Assembly (NCBI GenBank): GCA_937944245.1
Contig: CALDYY010000011.1
Location: 1-57,864 of the forward strand
Direction of reading: 5' to 3'
From: an uncultured Saprospiraceae bacterium
GTDB lineage: Bacteria > Bacteroidota > Bacteroidia > Chitinophagales > Saprospiraceae
Length of the DNA stretch: 57,864 bases
The stretch's first letter is position 1. Each line of letters starts with the position of its first letter. The translations under genes and the position numbers were made by a program. Under the pieces are notes generated by a model that had not been told where the DNA came from, made no database searches, and saw only the letters and a program-made list of their open reading frames with translations. Positions 7,505 to 15,758 of the stretch are shown in pieces.

Positions 7505-8614
7505 TTATTTCAAATCAATGACCTTTAGTTGCTTATTTTCCCAATATTCATCCTTATGAAAGTTATAAGCCGAAGGCTGATAGTCTTCCACTAAATCTAC
7601 TTTTGCTTTATTTGGTACAGGCATTTCTAGCAAATGATAAGTAGCATTGACCAGTAAACGCCTAACGCCTTCGCTTAATAAATCGGTGGAAGCACCAATA
7701 GTAGAGGTAAATGCCATCCCCTGTTTTCCGTTGGGCAGTTGATAAGGCTTTAGCCAAGCTATGGGCATCATCGGGTCATTTGGATTGTAAGGTTCTTTAC
7801 TGGCTGGATTGATGGTAGCGATTTTGTCATCTGTTGGTCGCAGCCCGAAGAAACGGTCATTTTCATCAAAATCTCCAGTGCGGTCTATTACTTGTCCAAA
7901 TATCAGAGGCTGTACCTCTGGTAGCATAGGCAATCGCACCCCATAAACATCGGTTGCGCCCCAAATGTCGCCATTGGCTATTCCTTTTACGATAGGATGA
8001 TTAGTAGCTTCTTGCGCTACTACCCCGCGCGTGCTTTGGTGCTTGTGATGCCCATGATGCGTATGCCAGCGTTCGCCTAGTACCAATCTTCCAAAGCCTC
8101 CTTGCCAAGTATCGCCTTGTTTTTCATAGTAGTTACCCCAATGTGTGTAATGGCTAGTGGTGTCTTTAAAGTGAAAAGCATGGGTGGCTGTTCGGATACC
8201 AATAATGGGTTTGCCTGCTAATAAATATTGCTCAATATGTTTCATTTGCTCATCGGGTAATGCGCGAAAGCGAGTAAAGATAATAGCTAAATCGGCATTA
8301 GCTAAGGCTTCTAATCCCGGAATATTATGTTGAAAATTGGGTTGAATAACGCCAGGCTCTTCAGGTTTTTGTGCAAAAAGCACCGTGCATTCAAAGCCAT
8401 GATGATTAGAAAGTATCTTCGCCAGTTGAGGCAAGGCTTCTTCGGAGCGATATTCTTCATCGCCGCTAATAAGCACTATTTTTTTGCTGTTACTTTTTCC
8501 TTTGAAGGTTAGCCATTCCTTGGATTCAGGTATGGTGCTCGCTTCTTGCTTTGGTTGGGTACAAGCAAAACAAGTGAACAATAGTAGCATAAAATAAAAA
8601 GATAATGTTTTCAT
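7505..8614 (-). CDS. ThuA-domain lipoprotein
   Basis: A 369-residue protein with a lipoprotein signal (hydrophobic MLLLFTCFAC, acceptor Cys18) and a ThuA-like (class I glutamine-amidotransferase fold) domain from about residue 42 to 330, recognisable by the VLISGDEEYRSEE opening, ADLAIIFTRFRALPDEQ and GKPIIGIRTATHAF. ThuA-like domains occur in trehalose-utilisation proteins and in many exported Bacteroidota and Planctomycetota sugar-degradation clusters; their biochemical role is not firmly established. A His-rich segment (HTHHGHHKHQ, near residue 190) could bind a metal. Its ATG overlaps the stop of the upstream dehydrogenase gene in an ATGA junction (8611-8614), so the two are translationally coupled. 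Confidence 0.82.
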   Translation of the reverse strand: MKTLSFYFMLLLFTCFACTQPKQEASTIPESKEWLTFKGKSNSKKIVLISGDEEYRSEEALPQLAKILSNHHGFECTVLFAQKPEEPGVIQPNFQHNIPGLEALANADLAIIFTRFRALPDEQMKHIEQYLLAGKPIIGIRTATHAFHFKDTTSHYTHWGNYYEKQGDTWQGGFGRLVLGERWHTHHGHHKHQSTRGVVAQEATNHPIVKGIANGDIWGATDVYGVRLPMLPEVQPLIFGQVIDRTGDFDENDRFFGLRPTDDKIATINPASKEPYNPNDPMMPIAWLKPYQLPNGKQGMAFTSTIGASTDLLSEGVRRLLVNATYHLLEMPVPNKAKVDLVEDYQPSAYNFHKDEYWENKQLKVIDLK

Positions 8615-9561
8615 AGTTGATTTCGATTAAAGATGAATTTTTCGTCAATAGTTTTTCCTGTTAGTAAATCAACAGTATTTTGAGCAGTAATAACGCACAT
8701 TTCATTGTACGTTCTAGCGGTCAAACTAGCGGAATGCGGCGTTATTAATACATTTGGTTGCTGCAAAAGAGGGTCATTTGCTGCTGGTGGCTCTTGTTCG
8801 AGCACATCCGCTGCAAAGCCTCCAATTTTATTTTGTTCGAGTGCTTCCAATAACGCTATTTGGTCGATTATTTCTCCTCTGGAAGTATTGATAATGAGCG
8901 AATTAGATTTCATTTTGTGAAGTAAATTAGCATTTAATAACTGCTTTGTGGCGGGTACAAGCGGAAGATGTAAACTGATAATATCTGCTTTTCCCAGTAA
9001 GTCTTCCAGTGAATGATAAGCGTAGGGGACACCATTTTTAGGCTGAACATCCCAGTAAATGATATTCATACCAAATGCTGCTGCTAAGTGTGCCACTTTA
9101 GAACCGATGTTTCCTAAACCTAAGATGCCTAGTGTTTTGCCTCTGATTTCGTCTCCTTGATAGCGATTTCTAAAATTCCAATCGTTTTGCTTGACTGCTT
9201 CGACGGAAATATATAAATGGCGTTGTAGCATCAGCATTAAACCAAGTGCGTGTTCTGCTACGGTATCGGCGTTGCTGCCTGGCGCGTTCACGACTTTAAT
9301 ACCTTTTTGAGTGGCTACCTCAATATTTACATTATCCAAACCTACTCCGCAACGAGCAATCACTTGCAAGTGAGGGCAAGCGTTGATAAGTGCTTCATTA
9401 ACAGTGCCTTTTCCTCGTGTTACAATAGCATGAACAGGTTGTTGTATGGCTATTTCTAGTCCTGAAAATGGTGTTTCAGCAAGTAGGACTTGTGCATTTT
9501 TTGTTAAAATACTAAGTGCTTGTTCTGTAATTGTTTCTAGTAAAAGTATGTTGAATGACAT
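8611..9561 (-). CDS. D-2-hydroxyacid dehydrogenase (SerA-like)
   Basis: A 316-residue NAD-dependent dehydrogenase. The Rossmann motif is GLGNIG (148-153), with the cofactor-selecting acidic residue Asp171 at the end of beta-2, favouring NAD. The catalytic residues can be placed as Arg228 (NTSRGE), Glu257 (EQEPP) and His276 (PHSAS). The length lacks the C-terminal ACT domain of many 3-phosphoglycerate dehydrogenases, so either phosphoglycerate, hydroxypyruvate or another 2-oxoacid could be the substrate. It is coupled by a 4-base overlap to the ThuA lipoprotein gene rather than to serC, which argues against assuming a serine-biosynthetic role. Confidence 0.88.
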   Translation of the reverse strand: MSFNILLLETITEQALSILTKNAQVLLAETPFSGLEIAIQQPVHAIVTRGKGTVNEALINACPHLQVIARCGVGLDNVNIEVATQKGIKVVNAPGSNADTVAEHALGLMLMLQRHLYISVEAVKQNDWNFRNRYQGDEIRGKTLGILGLGNIGSKVAHLAAAFGMNIIYWDVQPKNGVPYAYHSLEDLLGKADIISLHLPLVPATKQLLNANLLHKMKSNSLIINTSRGEIIDQIALLEALEQNKIGGFAADVLEQEPPAANDPLLQQPNVLITPHSASLTARTYNEMCVITAQNTVDLLTGKTIDEKFIFNRNQL

Positions 9562-9687
9562 ATCGTTTTGTTTCGCAATTAATCGTATAGTTCTTGCTTA
9601 ATTTGTAATTTAAAGCAAATAACGAAATTTAAAATCAAATTACGAATAGCTTCAAAATATTACTACCTACAAAACACACTAAAATTT

Positions 9688-10737
9688 TTATTGAACTTCT
9701 TTTGCAGTTGCTCCACTATACCATCGTTTAAGCACTTGCTCGCCTAATTTACCCTGAGGAGTGTAATCCCTATATTGTCTGCTTTCTGGCTTAGGTGGTT
9801 CTGGAAACCATTTCCACATAAATCCACCATGCCACCATGTTTTTTGCCAAAAAGTGTCAAATAGCCCTTCATAGGCATTGGCTTGTGCTTGTTCATTGAT
9901 AGGCATTTCGCGCATCGTGCGTTCCAATTCCCAAGTGTTGTAGGCACATCCATCTGTACTCAAATAACCAAACTCAGTAAATATAACTGGTCGGTCAAAT
10001 TTAGTATGAAGTTTTTCTATATTTTTCAAAATAGGTTGCCAAGCCTTGCGCAAGGAAGGAATGCTTGGCGTTGCTTCTTCTACAAGAGGAAAGTAGGCGT
10101 TAATGCCTATATAATCCAAATCATTCCAGAAAGAAATCAGTTGGTATTCATCCCAGTTGGCAGCGTAAACGATTTTTCCTTGATAATGAATACGTACTTT
10201 TGCAATGAGCGAACGCCAAAAATCAGGTCTTTTTTGAACGCTGATTTTAAATTCTGTTCCAATACAAAGCATATCTACCTTGTTTTTTGTTGCAATGTCT
10301 GAAAAGAGCAGTATATATTGCTCGTAACTTTTTTCCCAAGTTTCCCATTCCTCATCGGTCTTAAAGTCCAAGTCGCCAGTCCAGCCTTGTGGTATCCAAA
10401 TTTGAGGTTTTAGCATCACGTTCAGATTGGCTTCATGGGCTAATCGAATGGTTTCTTCACATCCAGTTTTCCCTTCGCCCCACCATTGTTTGTTTTCGTC
10501 AAAATGCACAATACTATCACCCAAACGACAGAATCCGTAAGGGATAACTGCAATCCAGTCGGCTCCAACTGATGCTACAAGAGGCATAGGGTTGCTAGTA
10601 AATGGTCGAGATGGAGCAACAAAACTCAGCCCTTTCACTGGTTTTGAAGTATCTGCAATTGCCGAACGACTAAGAAATTGCTGCTGGCAATTCGTGGCAA
10701 TAAGCATCAATACAAGGTGTATAATTATCACTTTCAA
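9688..10737 (-). CDS. GH113-like glycoside hydrolase lipoprotein
   Basis: A 349-residue exported TIM-barrel hydrolase. The N-terminus is a lipoprotein signal with Cys17 (LIATNC). The barrel begins KGLSFVAPSRP and carries two glutamates at clan GH-A positions: Glu162 in CIGTEFK (acid/base) and Glu255 in VIFTEFGY (nucleophile), with DYIGINAYFPL between them. This layout resembles family GH113 (beta-mannanase-like) proteins. Substrate specificity cannot be read from the sequence; no other polysaccharide-utilisation genes are adjacent. It has a separate upstream region shared with the tRNA-like unit, which is transcribed in the opposite direction. Confidence 0.8.
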   Translation of the reverse strand: MKVIIIHLVLMLIATNCQQQFLSRSAIADTSKPVKGLSFVAPSRPFTSNPMPLVASVGADWIAVIPYGFCRLGDSIVHFDENKQWWGEGKTGCEETIRLAHEANLNVMLKPQIWIPQGWTGDLDFKTDEEWETWEKSYEQYILLFSDIATKNKVDMLCIGTEFKISVQKRPDFWRSLIAKVRIHYQGKIVYAANWDEYQLISFWNDLDYIGINAYFPLVEEATPSIPSLRKAWQPILKNIEKLHTKFDRPVIFTEFGYLSTDGCAYNTWELERTMREMPINEQAQANAYEGLFDTFWQKTWWHGGFMWKWFPEPPKPESRQYRDYTPQGKLGEQVLKRWYSGATAKEVQ

Positions 10738-10855
10738 TGGTTAGTTGCAATTTTTTTAACAAGGTATGTAATATTATGGTCTTAATTTGAAATTATTGAA
10801 TAAATTTAATTGATATTTAGTATATTTTTAAATATTTTAAGTTTTTATTAAAAAA

Positions 10856-10887
10856 TTTGCAAGAAACAATAAGAGTATTTACATTTG
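10856..10887 (+). promoter_or_regulatory. Promoter of the tRNA-like RNA
   Basis: TTTG (10856-10859), 20 bases, then TACATTTG (10880-10887), an exact match to the Bacteroidota TTTG/TAnnTTTG promoter. The predicted start is near 10894, about 32 bases before the RNA body. Confidence 0.7.
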
Positions 10888-10925
10888 CATTAACAAAGGA
10901 AGTAAAAAAGATAACTTCTTAAAAA

Positions 10926-11042
10926 TGTGAGGTGATGAAATGGCAGCCATGCCCTCCTGTCTCGGGGGTGGAGAGTTCGGAAAAAACCAGTTTTAGGATT
11001 GGCTAACCGCTCCGTGGAGGTTCGAGTCCTTCCCTTACAGCA
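10926..11042 (+). ncRNA. tRNA(Leu)-like RNA with an extra-long variable region
   Basis: The ends fold as a class II tRNA. The acceptor stem is 10926-10932 with 11033-11039 (7 bp). Positions 8-9 are TG. A 3-bp D stem (10935-10937 with 10948-10950) has a loop AAATGGCAGC, close to that of tRNA(Leu). The anticodon stem is 10952-10956 with 10964-10968 and its loop CTGTCTC would present GTC. The T arm is 11016-11032 with loop TTCGAGT. Then come G, C, A. Between the anticodon and T arms are 47 bases (10969-11015) instead of the 10-24 usual in class II tRNAs; they can form TGGAG/CTCCG (10969-10973 with 11010-11014) and an inner CCAG/TTGG hairpin. With its own promoter and terminator it is an independent unit. 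It is not a standard tRNA: GTC is an aspartate anticodon, base 37 is T, and base pair 1-72 is T-A. I do not recognise a named RNA family. Confidence 0.6.
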
Positions 11043-11045
11043 AAC

Positions 11046-11073
11046 GTTCCTTTTGGGACACTTTATATTTTTT
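11046..11073 (+). terminator. Terminator of the tRNA-like RNA
   Basis: The hairpin GTTCC-TTTT-GGGAC (11046-11059) is followed by the T-rich stretch CTTTATATTTTTT. It begins 3 bases after the predicted 3' end of the RNA. Confidence 0.7.
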
Positions 11074-11175
11074 ACTCAATAAACCATTAAACCATTTCCT
11101 GCCAATCTTGTATAGATACAGAGCATTAGTTTTTACTTATTGCTGACAACTTATCTAACTTACAAAACAGTTACA

Positions 11176-12327
11176 ATGAAGATTGGAATTGTGTGTTATC
11201 CAACTTATGGTGGGAGTGGCGTGGTAGCAACAGAAATTGGTCTTGGCTTAGCTCAAAGAGGGCACAAAGTGCATTTTATTACCTACAAACGCCCCGTTAG
11301 GTTAGCACATTTCCATGAAAATATCTTTTACCACGAAGTTACAGATGCGGAGTACCCACTTTTTGAATACCCACCTTATGATACTGCACTAGCCAGTAAA
11401 TTAGTAGATGTGGTAAATTACGAAAACCTTGATATTCTGCATGTTCACTATGCAATTCCTCATGCAGCGGTTGCGTACATGGCAAAGAAAATTTTGCTTT
11501 CGCAAGGAAGATATATTCCTGTTATTACTACTTTGCATGGAACGGACATTACTTTGGTTGGCAAAAATCCAACTTTTGCTCCTATTGTTGCTTTTTCTAT
11601 TAATAAATCAGATGGTATAACGGCAGTTTCTGAAAACTTAAAGCAAGAAACCTATGCCAACTTTGAGATCAATAAAAACATTGAGGTTATTTATAATTTT
11701 ATTGATTTTAACCGATTTAGTCGTTTAAACAAAGAGCATTTCAAAAAGGCGATTGCGCCTGAGGGTGAGCGCATTATCACGCACATTTCTAACTTCCGAA
11801 AAGTAAAACGAGTAGATAACGTGATTCGCATTTTTAAAAAAATACACGAGATTATTCCCAGCAAGTTGTTACTCATCGGTGATGGACCTGAACGGATTAA
11901 GTTAGAAAAACTTTGTCGTGAACTAGAGCTGTGCGATGCTATTCGTTTTTTAGGAAAACAATCGGCAGTGGAAGAACTACTAGCGGTCTCTGATTTATTC
12001 ATCATCCCTTCTGAAAATGAGAGCTTTGGCTTATCTGCCTTAGAAGCTATGGCTTGTGAAGTGCCTGTCATTTCTTCTAATATTGGTGGTTTACCCGAAG
12101 TAAACATACAAGGGGTAACAGGCTTTTTAAGCAACCCAGATAACATAGATGAAATGGCAAAAAATGCCATTCAAATACTAGCAAAGGATGAAGTGCTGCA
12201 ACAGTTTAGAAAAAACGCATTAGCACAAGCTAAGCGTTTTGATATTGATAATATTCTGCCTCAATACGAGCGGTACTACGAGCAAATAATTAAGACGGCT
12301 TTTCAAGAAAAACCGATGGTACGATAA
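11176..12327 (+). CDS. bshA: N-acetyl-alpha-D-glucosaminyl L-malate synthase BshA
   Basis: A 383-residue GT4 glycosyltransferase that makes the first bacillithiol intermediate from UDP-GlcNAc and L-malate in the cytoplasm. The start MKIGIVCYPTYGGSGVVATE is the conserved BshA N-terminus with the glycine-rich loop. TTLHGTDITLVGKNP, the SENESFGLSALEAMACEVP block with its EX7E-type nucleotide-sugar motif, and SSNIGGLPEV are all present. I chose the ATG at 11176 because it begins exactly at the conserved N-terminus; the frame is open 12 codons further upstream. The stop overlaps the ATG of the next gene (TAATG at 12325-12329). Other bacillithiol genes (bshB, bshC) are not in this window. Confidence 0.93.
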   Translation: MKIGIVCYPTYGGSGVVATEIGLGLAQRGHKVHFITYKRPVRLAHFHENIFYHEVTDAEYPLFEYPPYDTALASKLVDVVNYENLDILHVHYAIPHAAVAYMAKKILLSQGRYIPVITTLHGTDITLVGKNPTFAPIVAFSINKSDGITAVSENLKQETYANFEINKNIEVIYNFIDFNRFSRLNKEHFKKAIAPEGERIITHISNFRKVKRVDNVIRIFKKIHEIIPSKLLLIGDGPERIKLEKLCRELELCDAIRFLGKQSAVEELLAVSDLFIIPSENESFGLSALEAMACEVPVISSNIGGLPEVNIQGVTGFLSNPDNIDEMAKNAIQILAKDEVLQQFRKNALAQAKRFDIDNILPQYERYYEQIIKTAFQEKPMVR

Positions 12328-13427
12328 TGACATACTCCTATTTTTTTAAATTGACTGTACTGTTAGCTTATCTTTTGACATTTGTGCCTGATATGAAAGC
12401 TCAAGATACGCTGGCTATCACAAAACCATCTATTGCTGCATATCCTATTCTCTATTACACTCCTGAAACAAGATGGGGCTTTGGTGGAGCAGGTATTTTT
12501 ACTTTTCGATTCAAGGGCGAGACTGCACAATCTGCACCTTCGCAAATTCAAGCAGCATTGGCGTACACACTTAACAAACAAGTATTGGCATACACGCCGT
12601 TCCAGCTATTTTGGAAGGATGAAGAGTGGATTGCTAGAGGAGAACTCGGCTACTTTCGATATGTCTATGATTTTTTTGGGGTAGGCAACGACATTGACCC
12701 TGACTATGTAGAGCGATATAGCGTAAATTATCCAAGAGTGCGTGTTAATTTGCTCAAGCGCGTATTGCCTAATTCCTATGTGGGGCTTCGTTATTGGTTC
12801 GATGATTACAATATTGTCAAAGTGGAGCAAGATAAATTATTGAGTTCGGGTGTTGTTTTTGGTAGCGATGGTGGCGTTGTATCGGGTGCAGGTGTGGTAG
12901 CGCAATACGATTCTCGAAACAATATTTTTTATCCGTCACAAGGAATTTTCATGGAAGCAGCCAGTTTCTGGAATAGCCAACAACTAGGTAGCACTTTTGA
13001 CTTCAATCGCTATACTTTTGACATTAGCCTTTACACCCCAATTTTCAGTAATCAGAAACATATTTTAGCCTTTAATTATTTTACAGGTGCTATTTATGGC
13101 AAAGCTCCTTTTAACCAACTTATGTTTTTAGGAGGAAGTAAAAAAGGTAGGGGCTATATTGATGGTCGCTTTCGGGACGATCATTTGGCATTGGTACAAG
13201 CAGAATATCGCTTTCCTATTTTTTGGCGATTTAGTGGCGTTACTTTTGCTACTTTAGGTGGTGTCAGCGACCGATACTGGAATGCCTATACCGAGCAACT
13301 CCGATGGACAGCTGGTGGTGGCTTGCGTTTTATGATTGACCCTAAAGAAAAAGTCAATGTTCGTGTTGATGTCGGTATAGGTAAAAACTCGCTTGGTTAC
13401 TACCTTACTGTTGGCGAAGCATTTTAG
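12327..13427 (+). CDS. Outer-membrane beta-barrel protein, BamA/TamA (D15) type
   Basis: A 366-residue protein with a signal peptide (about 1-25, ending DMKA|Q) and a 16-strand-like barrel related to the surface-antigen D15 domain. Recognisable pieces are the VAQYDSRNNIFYPSQGIFMEA block, the LGGSKKGRGYIDGRFRD segment, which corresponds to the conserved (V/I)RG(Y/F) loop region, and a C-terminal strand ending GEAF. There are no POTRA domains, so it is not BamA itself; it is a short barrel seen in many Bacteroidota. Its start overlaps the bshA stop by one base, so expression is coupled, but a functional link with bacillithiol is unproven. Confidence 0.8.
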   Translation: MTYSYFFKLTVLLAYLLTFVPDMKAQDTLAITKPSIAAYPILYYTPETRWGFGGAGIFTFRFKGETAQSAPSQIQAALAYTLNKQVLAYTPFQLFWKDEEWIARGELGYFRYVYDFFGVGNDIDPDYVERYSVNYPRVRVNLLKRVLPNSYVGLRYWFDDYNIVKVEQDKLLSSGVVFGSDGGVVSGAGVVAQYDSRNNIFYPSQGIFMEAASFWNSQQLGSTFDFNRYTFDISLYTPIFSNQKHILAFNYFTGAIYGKAPFNQLMFLGGSKKGRGYIDGRFRDDHLALVQAEYRFPIFWRFSGVTFATLGGVSDRYWNAYTEQLRWTAGGGLRFMIDPKEKVNVRVDVGIGKNSLGYYLTVGEAF

Positions 13428-13451
13428 CATTATATTAGTCAGCCAATTCGA

Positions 13452-13799
13452 TTATTCTTTCTTGCTCAATAGCTTATGTTTGGCTTGTTCCATTTTTTTG
13501 GATAGCTGCCCAGTCAAGATATGCCAAAACATAATAAAATCAGAGGCTAAACTCATAGCGGGATAGGTGAAGGTGGCAGGCTTGTTTTTCTCAAAAAAGA
13601 AATGCCCCACCCAAGCAAAACCATAGCCAGCAATAGGAGCAAGCAACAAAATCATCCATTTTGCTGTAAAAATGCCATAAATCATGATGCCAATAAATAA
13701 ACTTGTACCAATGAAATGCAATGTTCGGCTGGTGTTGTCTTGGTGTTCCGTTAGGTAGTAAGGGTAAAATTCCTTTAGTGTTTTATATTCTTTTGCCAT
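13452..13799 (-). CDS. Mpo1-like (DUF962) membrane protein
   Basis: A 115-residue protein from the ATG at 13799 (MAKEYKTLKEFYPYYLTEHQ). It has the family pattern with HQ and RTLHFIGTSLF, then two or three hydrophobic helices and GHFFFEKNKPATFTYP, a second His-containing conserved block. The yeast member Mpo1 is an iron-dependent dioxygenase that alpha-oxidises 2-hydroxy fatty acids; the histidines visible here suit that chemistry, but activity in bacteria is inference. I preferred the start at 13799 over an in-frame ATG 30 bases upstream because the homologous part begins there. It converges with the barrel gene, with only 24 bases between them. Confidence 0.8.
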   Translation of the reverse strand: MAKEYKTLKEFYPYYLTEHQDNTSRTLHFIGTSLFIGIMIYGIFTAKWMILLLAPIAGYGFAWVGHFFFEKNKPATFTYPAMSLASDFIMFWHILTGQLSKKMEQAKHKLLSKKE

Positions 13800-14188
13800 A
13801 CTGACTTTGTTTAAAAATTTAATTGTCAAAAAATATCTTTATCAATCAAAGTTAAGATTATTTAGTTATACCATTAGTCGTTATTATTTTACTTTTGATT
13901 AGCAAAGTAAAATAAGCATATCCATATTTTACTTTGTGGTAGGAAAATATGAATATAGTTTTGTGCTTCAAGCTAACCCAATTTAATGCTGTTGATTCAA
14001 CAGATAATTTGTAGTTCTGAACGATACATCCCATTTTAGATGATAAAATGTGTATTATCAAGGTTTAAATTCACAATATACGCCTCTAACTAATCCTTAA
14101 CTTTTCTCTCTTTTTAAAAACCTTTTCCCCCATTATTCCCTTTAAATATCATCATTCAATCACCGTTACGCTATAATAAACTGCAATC
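13800..14188. other. Gene-poor region with two palindromes
   Basis: I see no convincing gene here. The region holds a perfect 12-bp inverted repeat with an 8-base loop (13884-13895 with 13904-13915) and a near-palindrome CTGTTGATTCAACAG (13989-14003) that looks like a protein-binding site. A minus-strand frame at 13858-14061 lacks any recognisable feature and I do not call it. Confidence 0.5.
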
Positions 14189-14704
14189 ATGGAACAGATA
14201 GATAAGCAAATTGAGGCAATGGTTTTATTGCGCAAGGCGATGCGTCAAGAGAGTCGCTGGCAGTTAATTACGGCTTTATTGCTTTTGTTATTTGGCATAG
14301 TGTTAAGCTATTTTTTCTTTAATCAGAATAGATTTCTCTCTGTTTTAGGCTTAGTGGCAGTGCTAGTAGGCGCACGATTAACGCATTTGTTTTTTCATCA
14401 ACTCAATGTGGACAAAACAAAATTAATGCACTTGCTTCATCAGCAGCCAGAGAAAATCGTGTGGGTTTACTCCGTCGTTACTGAGCGAACACCTTTTGGT
14501 TTTCAGCTTTTTAAGCATGGATTGCTTTATTTTATGCTGATCGATGGCGACAATATCTCGGTGAGTTTGCCATCTGCTCAACTTAAAATCGTTTCCGAAG
14601 GATTAAATGGAATGTTGCCTCATGCTACTTTTGGCTATACCAAAGAACGGGAAGTGCATTACCAAAAATCACCCGAGATGTTATTGAAAAAAGCAGACAA
14701 CTAA
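14189..14704 (+). CDS. Two-helix membrane protein of unknown function
   Basis: A 171-residue protein I cannot assign. A charged N-terminal helix (MEQIDKQIEAMVLLRKAMRQESR) is followed by two membrane helices (about 26-46 and 51-69) and a soluble C-terminal part of about 100 residues with beta-rich segments (KIVWVYSVVTERTPFGFQLF, ISVSLPSAQLK). This could be a membrane-bound PH-like or regulatory fold, but that is a guess. It lies 46 bases upstream of pabB in the same direction and may be co-transcribed with it. Confidence 0.7.
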   Translation: MEQIDKQIEAMVLLRKAMRQESRWQLITALLLLLFGIVLSYFFFNQNRFLSVLGLVAVLVGARLTHLFFHQLNVDKTKLMHLLHQQPEKIVWVYSVVTERTPFGFQLFKHGLLYFMLIDGDNISVSLPSAQLKIVSEGLNGMLPHATFGYTKEREVHYQKSPEMLLKKADN

Positions 14705-14750
14705 CAGTATGGATTAACTGTTGCTAAGGTTCACTAAATGTGGTTAATTT

Positions 14751-15758
14751 ATGTTTGATGCCATGAACGAGCTTGGAAAACAAAATATTCCATTCTTATT
14801 CATTATAGATTTCGAGGGTAAGCAACCTATCGTTTTACCTTTGGAAGAAGCTGCCGAGCAAGGAATTTTATTTAATGTAAAAGGCTTTAAAAATTATCTT
14901 CTGGATACTGTGTTGCCCGAACAGTGGACTTTGAGCAAGCAACCTGTAGCTTTTGAGCAGTATCAGAAGGCATTCGATATCGTACAACATCATTTGAGAA
15001 TTGGCGATTCTTTTTTGGTCAATCTTACTTTACCCACGCCAATAAATACCGATTTAAGTTTACAACAGATTTTTGAACATAGCACTGCACCTTATCGGTT
15101 GTGGTATAAAGACCAATTTGTCGTATTCTCGCCAGAGTCGTTTATAACGATTCAAAACGGAATGATTGCCTCTTTCCCAATGAAAGGGACGATTGATGCA
15201 CAAATTCCAAATGCAGCACAAATTATTCTAAACGATGCTAAGGAAAAAGCGGAACACAATACGATTGTGGACTTAATTCGCAATGACTTGAGTAGCGTAG
15301 CAGAAAAAGTGCGGGTAACGCAATTTCGCTATCTCGACCGCATTGCCACAGGTAATAGGGATTTGCTGCAAGTTAGTTCAAAAATTGTTGGGCAATTACC
15401 CGAAAACTATACTGCTTCGCTTGGAGATATTTTTCAAAAACTCTTGCCAGCAGGTTCAATTTGTGGTGCGCCAAAACCTAAAACACTAGACATTATTCGC
15501 CAAGCCGAACAGTATGAGCGCGGCTACTACACAGGTATTTTTGGTTATTACGCCAATGGAAATGTAGAAAGCGGTGTAATGATTCGATTTATTGAAAAGG
15601 ATGGGCAGCATTTACTGTACAAAAGTGGTGGAGGCATCACTGTTTTTAGCGAAGCAGAGAAAGAGTATCAAGAATTGATAGATAAAGTTTATGTCCCAAT
15701 TCATAGAAACAATTCGCATATCCAACGGCAATATCGAGAACTTGCCCTTGCACAATGA
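14751..15758 (+). CDS. pabB: Aminodeoxychorismate synthase component I
   Basis: A 335-residue chorismate-utilising enzyme that makes 4-amino-4-deoxychorismate for folate synthesis. The family core is present: SFLVNLTLPTP, MKGTIDA (with the lysine region of the PabB/TrpE family), EHNTIVDLIRNDLSSVA, GSICGAPKPKTLDII, and YERGYYTGIFGYY. The protein is short because the N-terminal domain found in E. coli PabB (453 residues) is reduced, as in many Bacteroidota. A glutamine amidotransferase partner (PabA) is not in the window. Its 3' end overlaps pabC by 68 bases in a different frame, so the two genes are tightly coupled. A second ATG at 14763 is an equally possible start. Confidence 0.92.
   Translation: MFDAMNELGKQNIPFLFIIDFEGKQPIVLPLEEAAEQGILFNVKGFKNYLLDTVLPEQWTLSKQPVAFEQYQKAFDIVQHHLRIGDSFLVNLTLPTPINTDLSLQQIFEHSTAPYRLWYKDQFVVFSPESFITIQNGMIASFPMKGTIDAQIPNAAQIILNDAKEKAEHNTIVDLIRNDLSSVAEKVRVTQFRYLDRIATGNRDLLQVSSKIVGQLPENYTASLGDIFQKLLPAGSICGAPKPKTLDIIRQAEQYERGYYTGIFGYYANGNVESGVMIRFIEKDGQHLLYKSGGGITVFSEAEKEYQELIDKVYVPIHRNNSHIQRQYRELALAQ

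Noticed and set aside
10926-11042. Ordinary tRNA-Asp or a small SRP RNA
   Set aside because: The GTC triplet lies in a class II body with a 47-base variable region, unlike tRNA-Asp. The GGAAGCAGCC apical motif of small SRP RNA is absent, and the molecule does not fold as one long hairpin.
13858-14061. Minus-strand open frame of 67 codons
   Set aside because: It has no recognisable motif, and contains the palindrome at 13989-14003; its amino-acid composition looks like translated AT-rich noncoding DNA.
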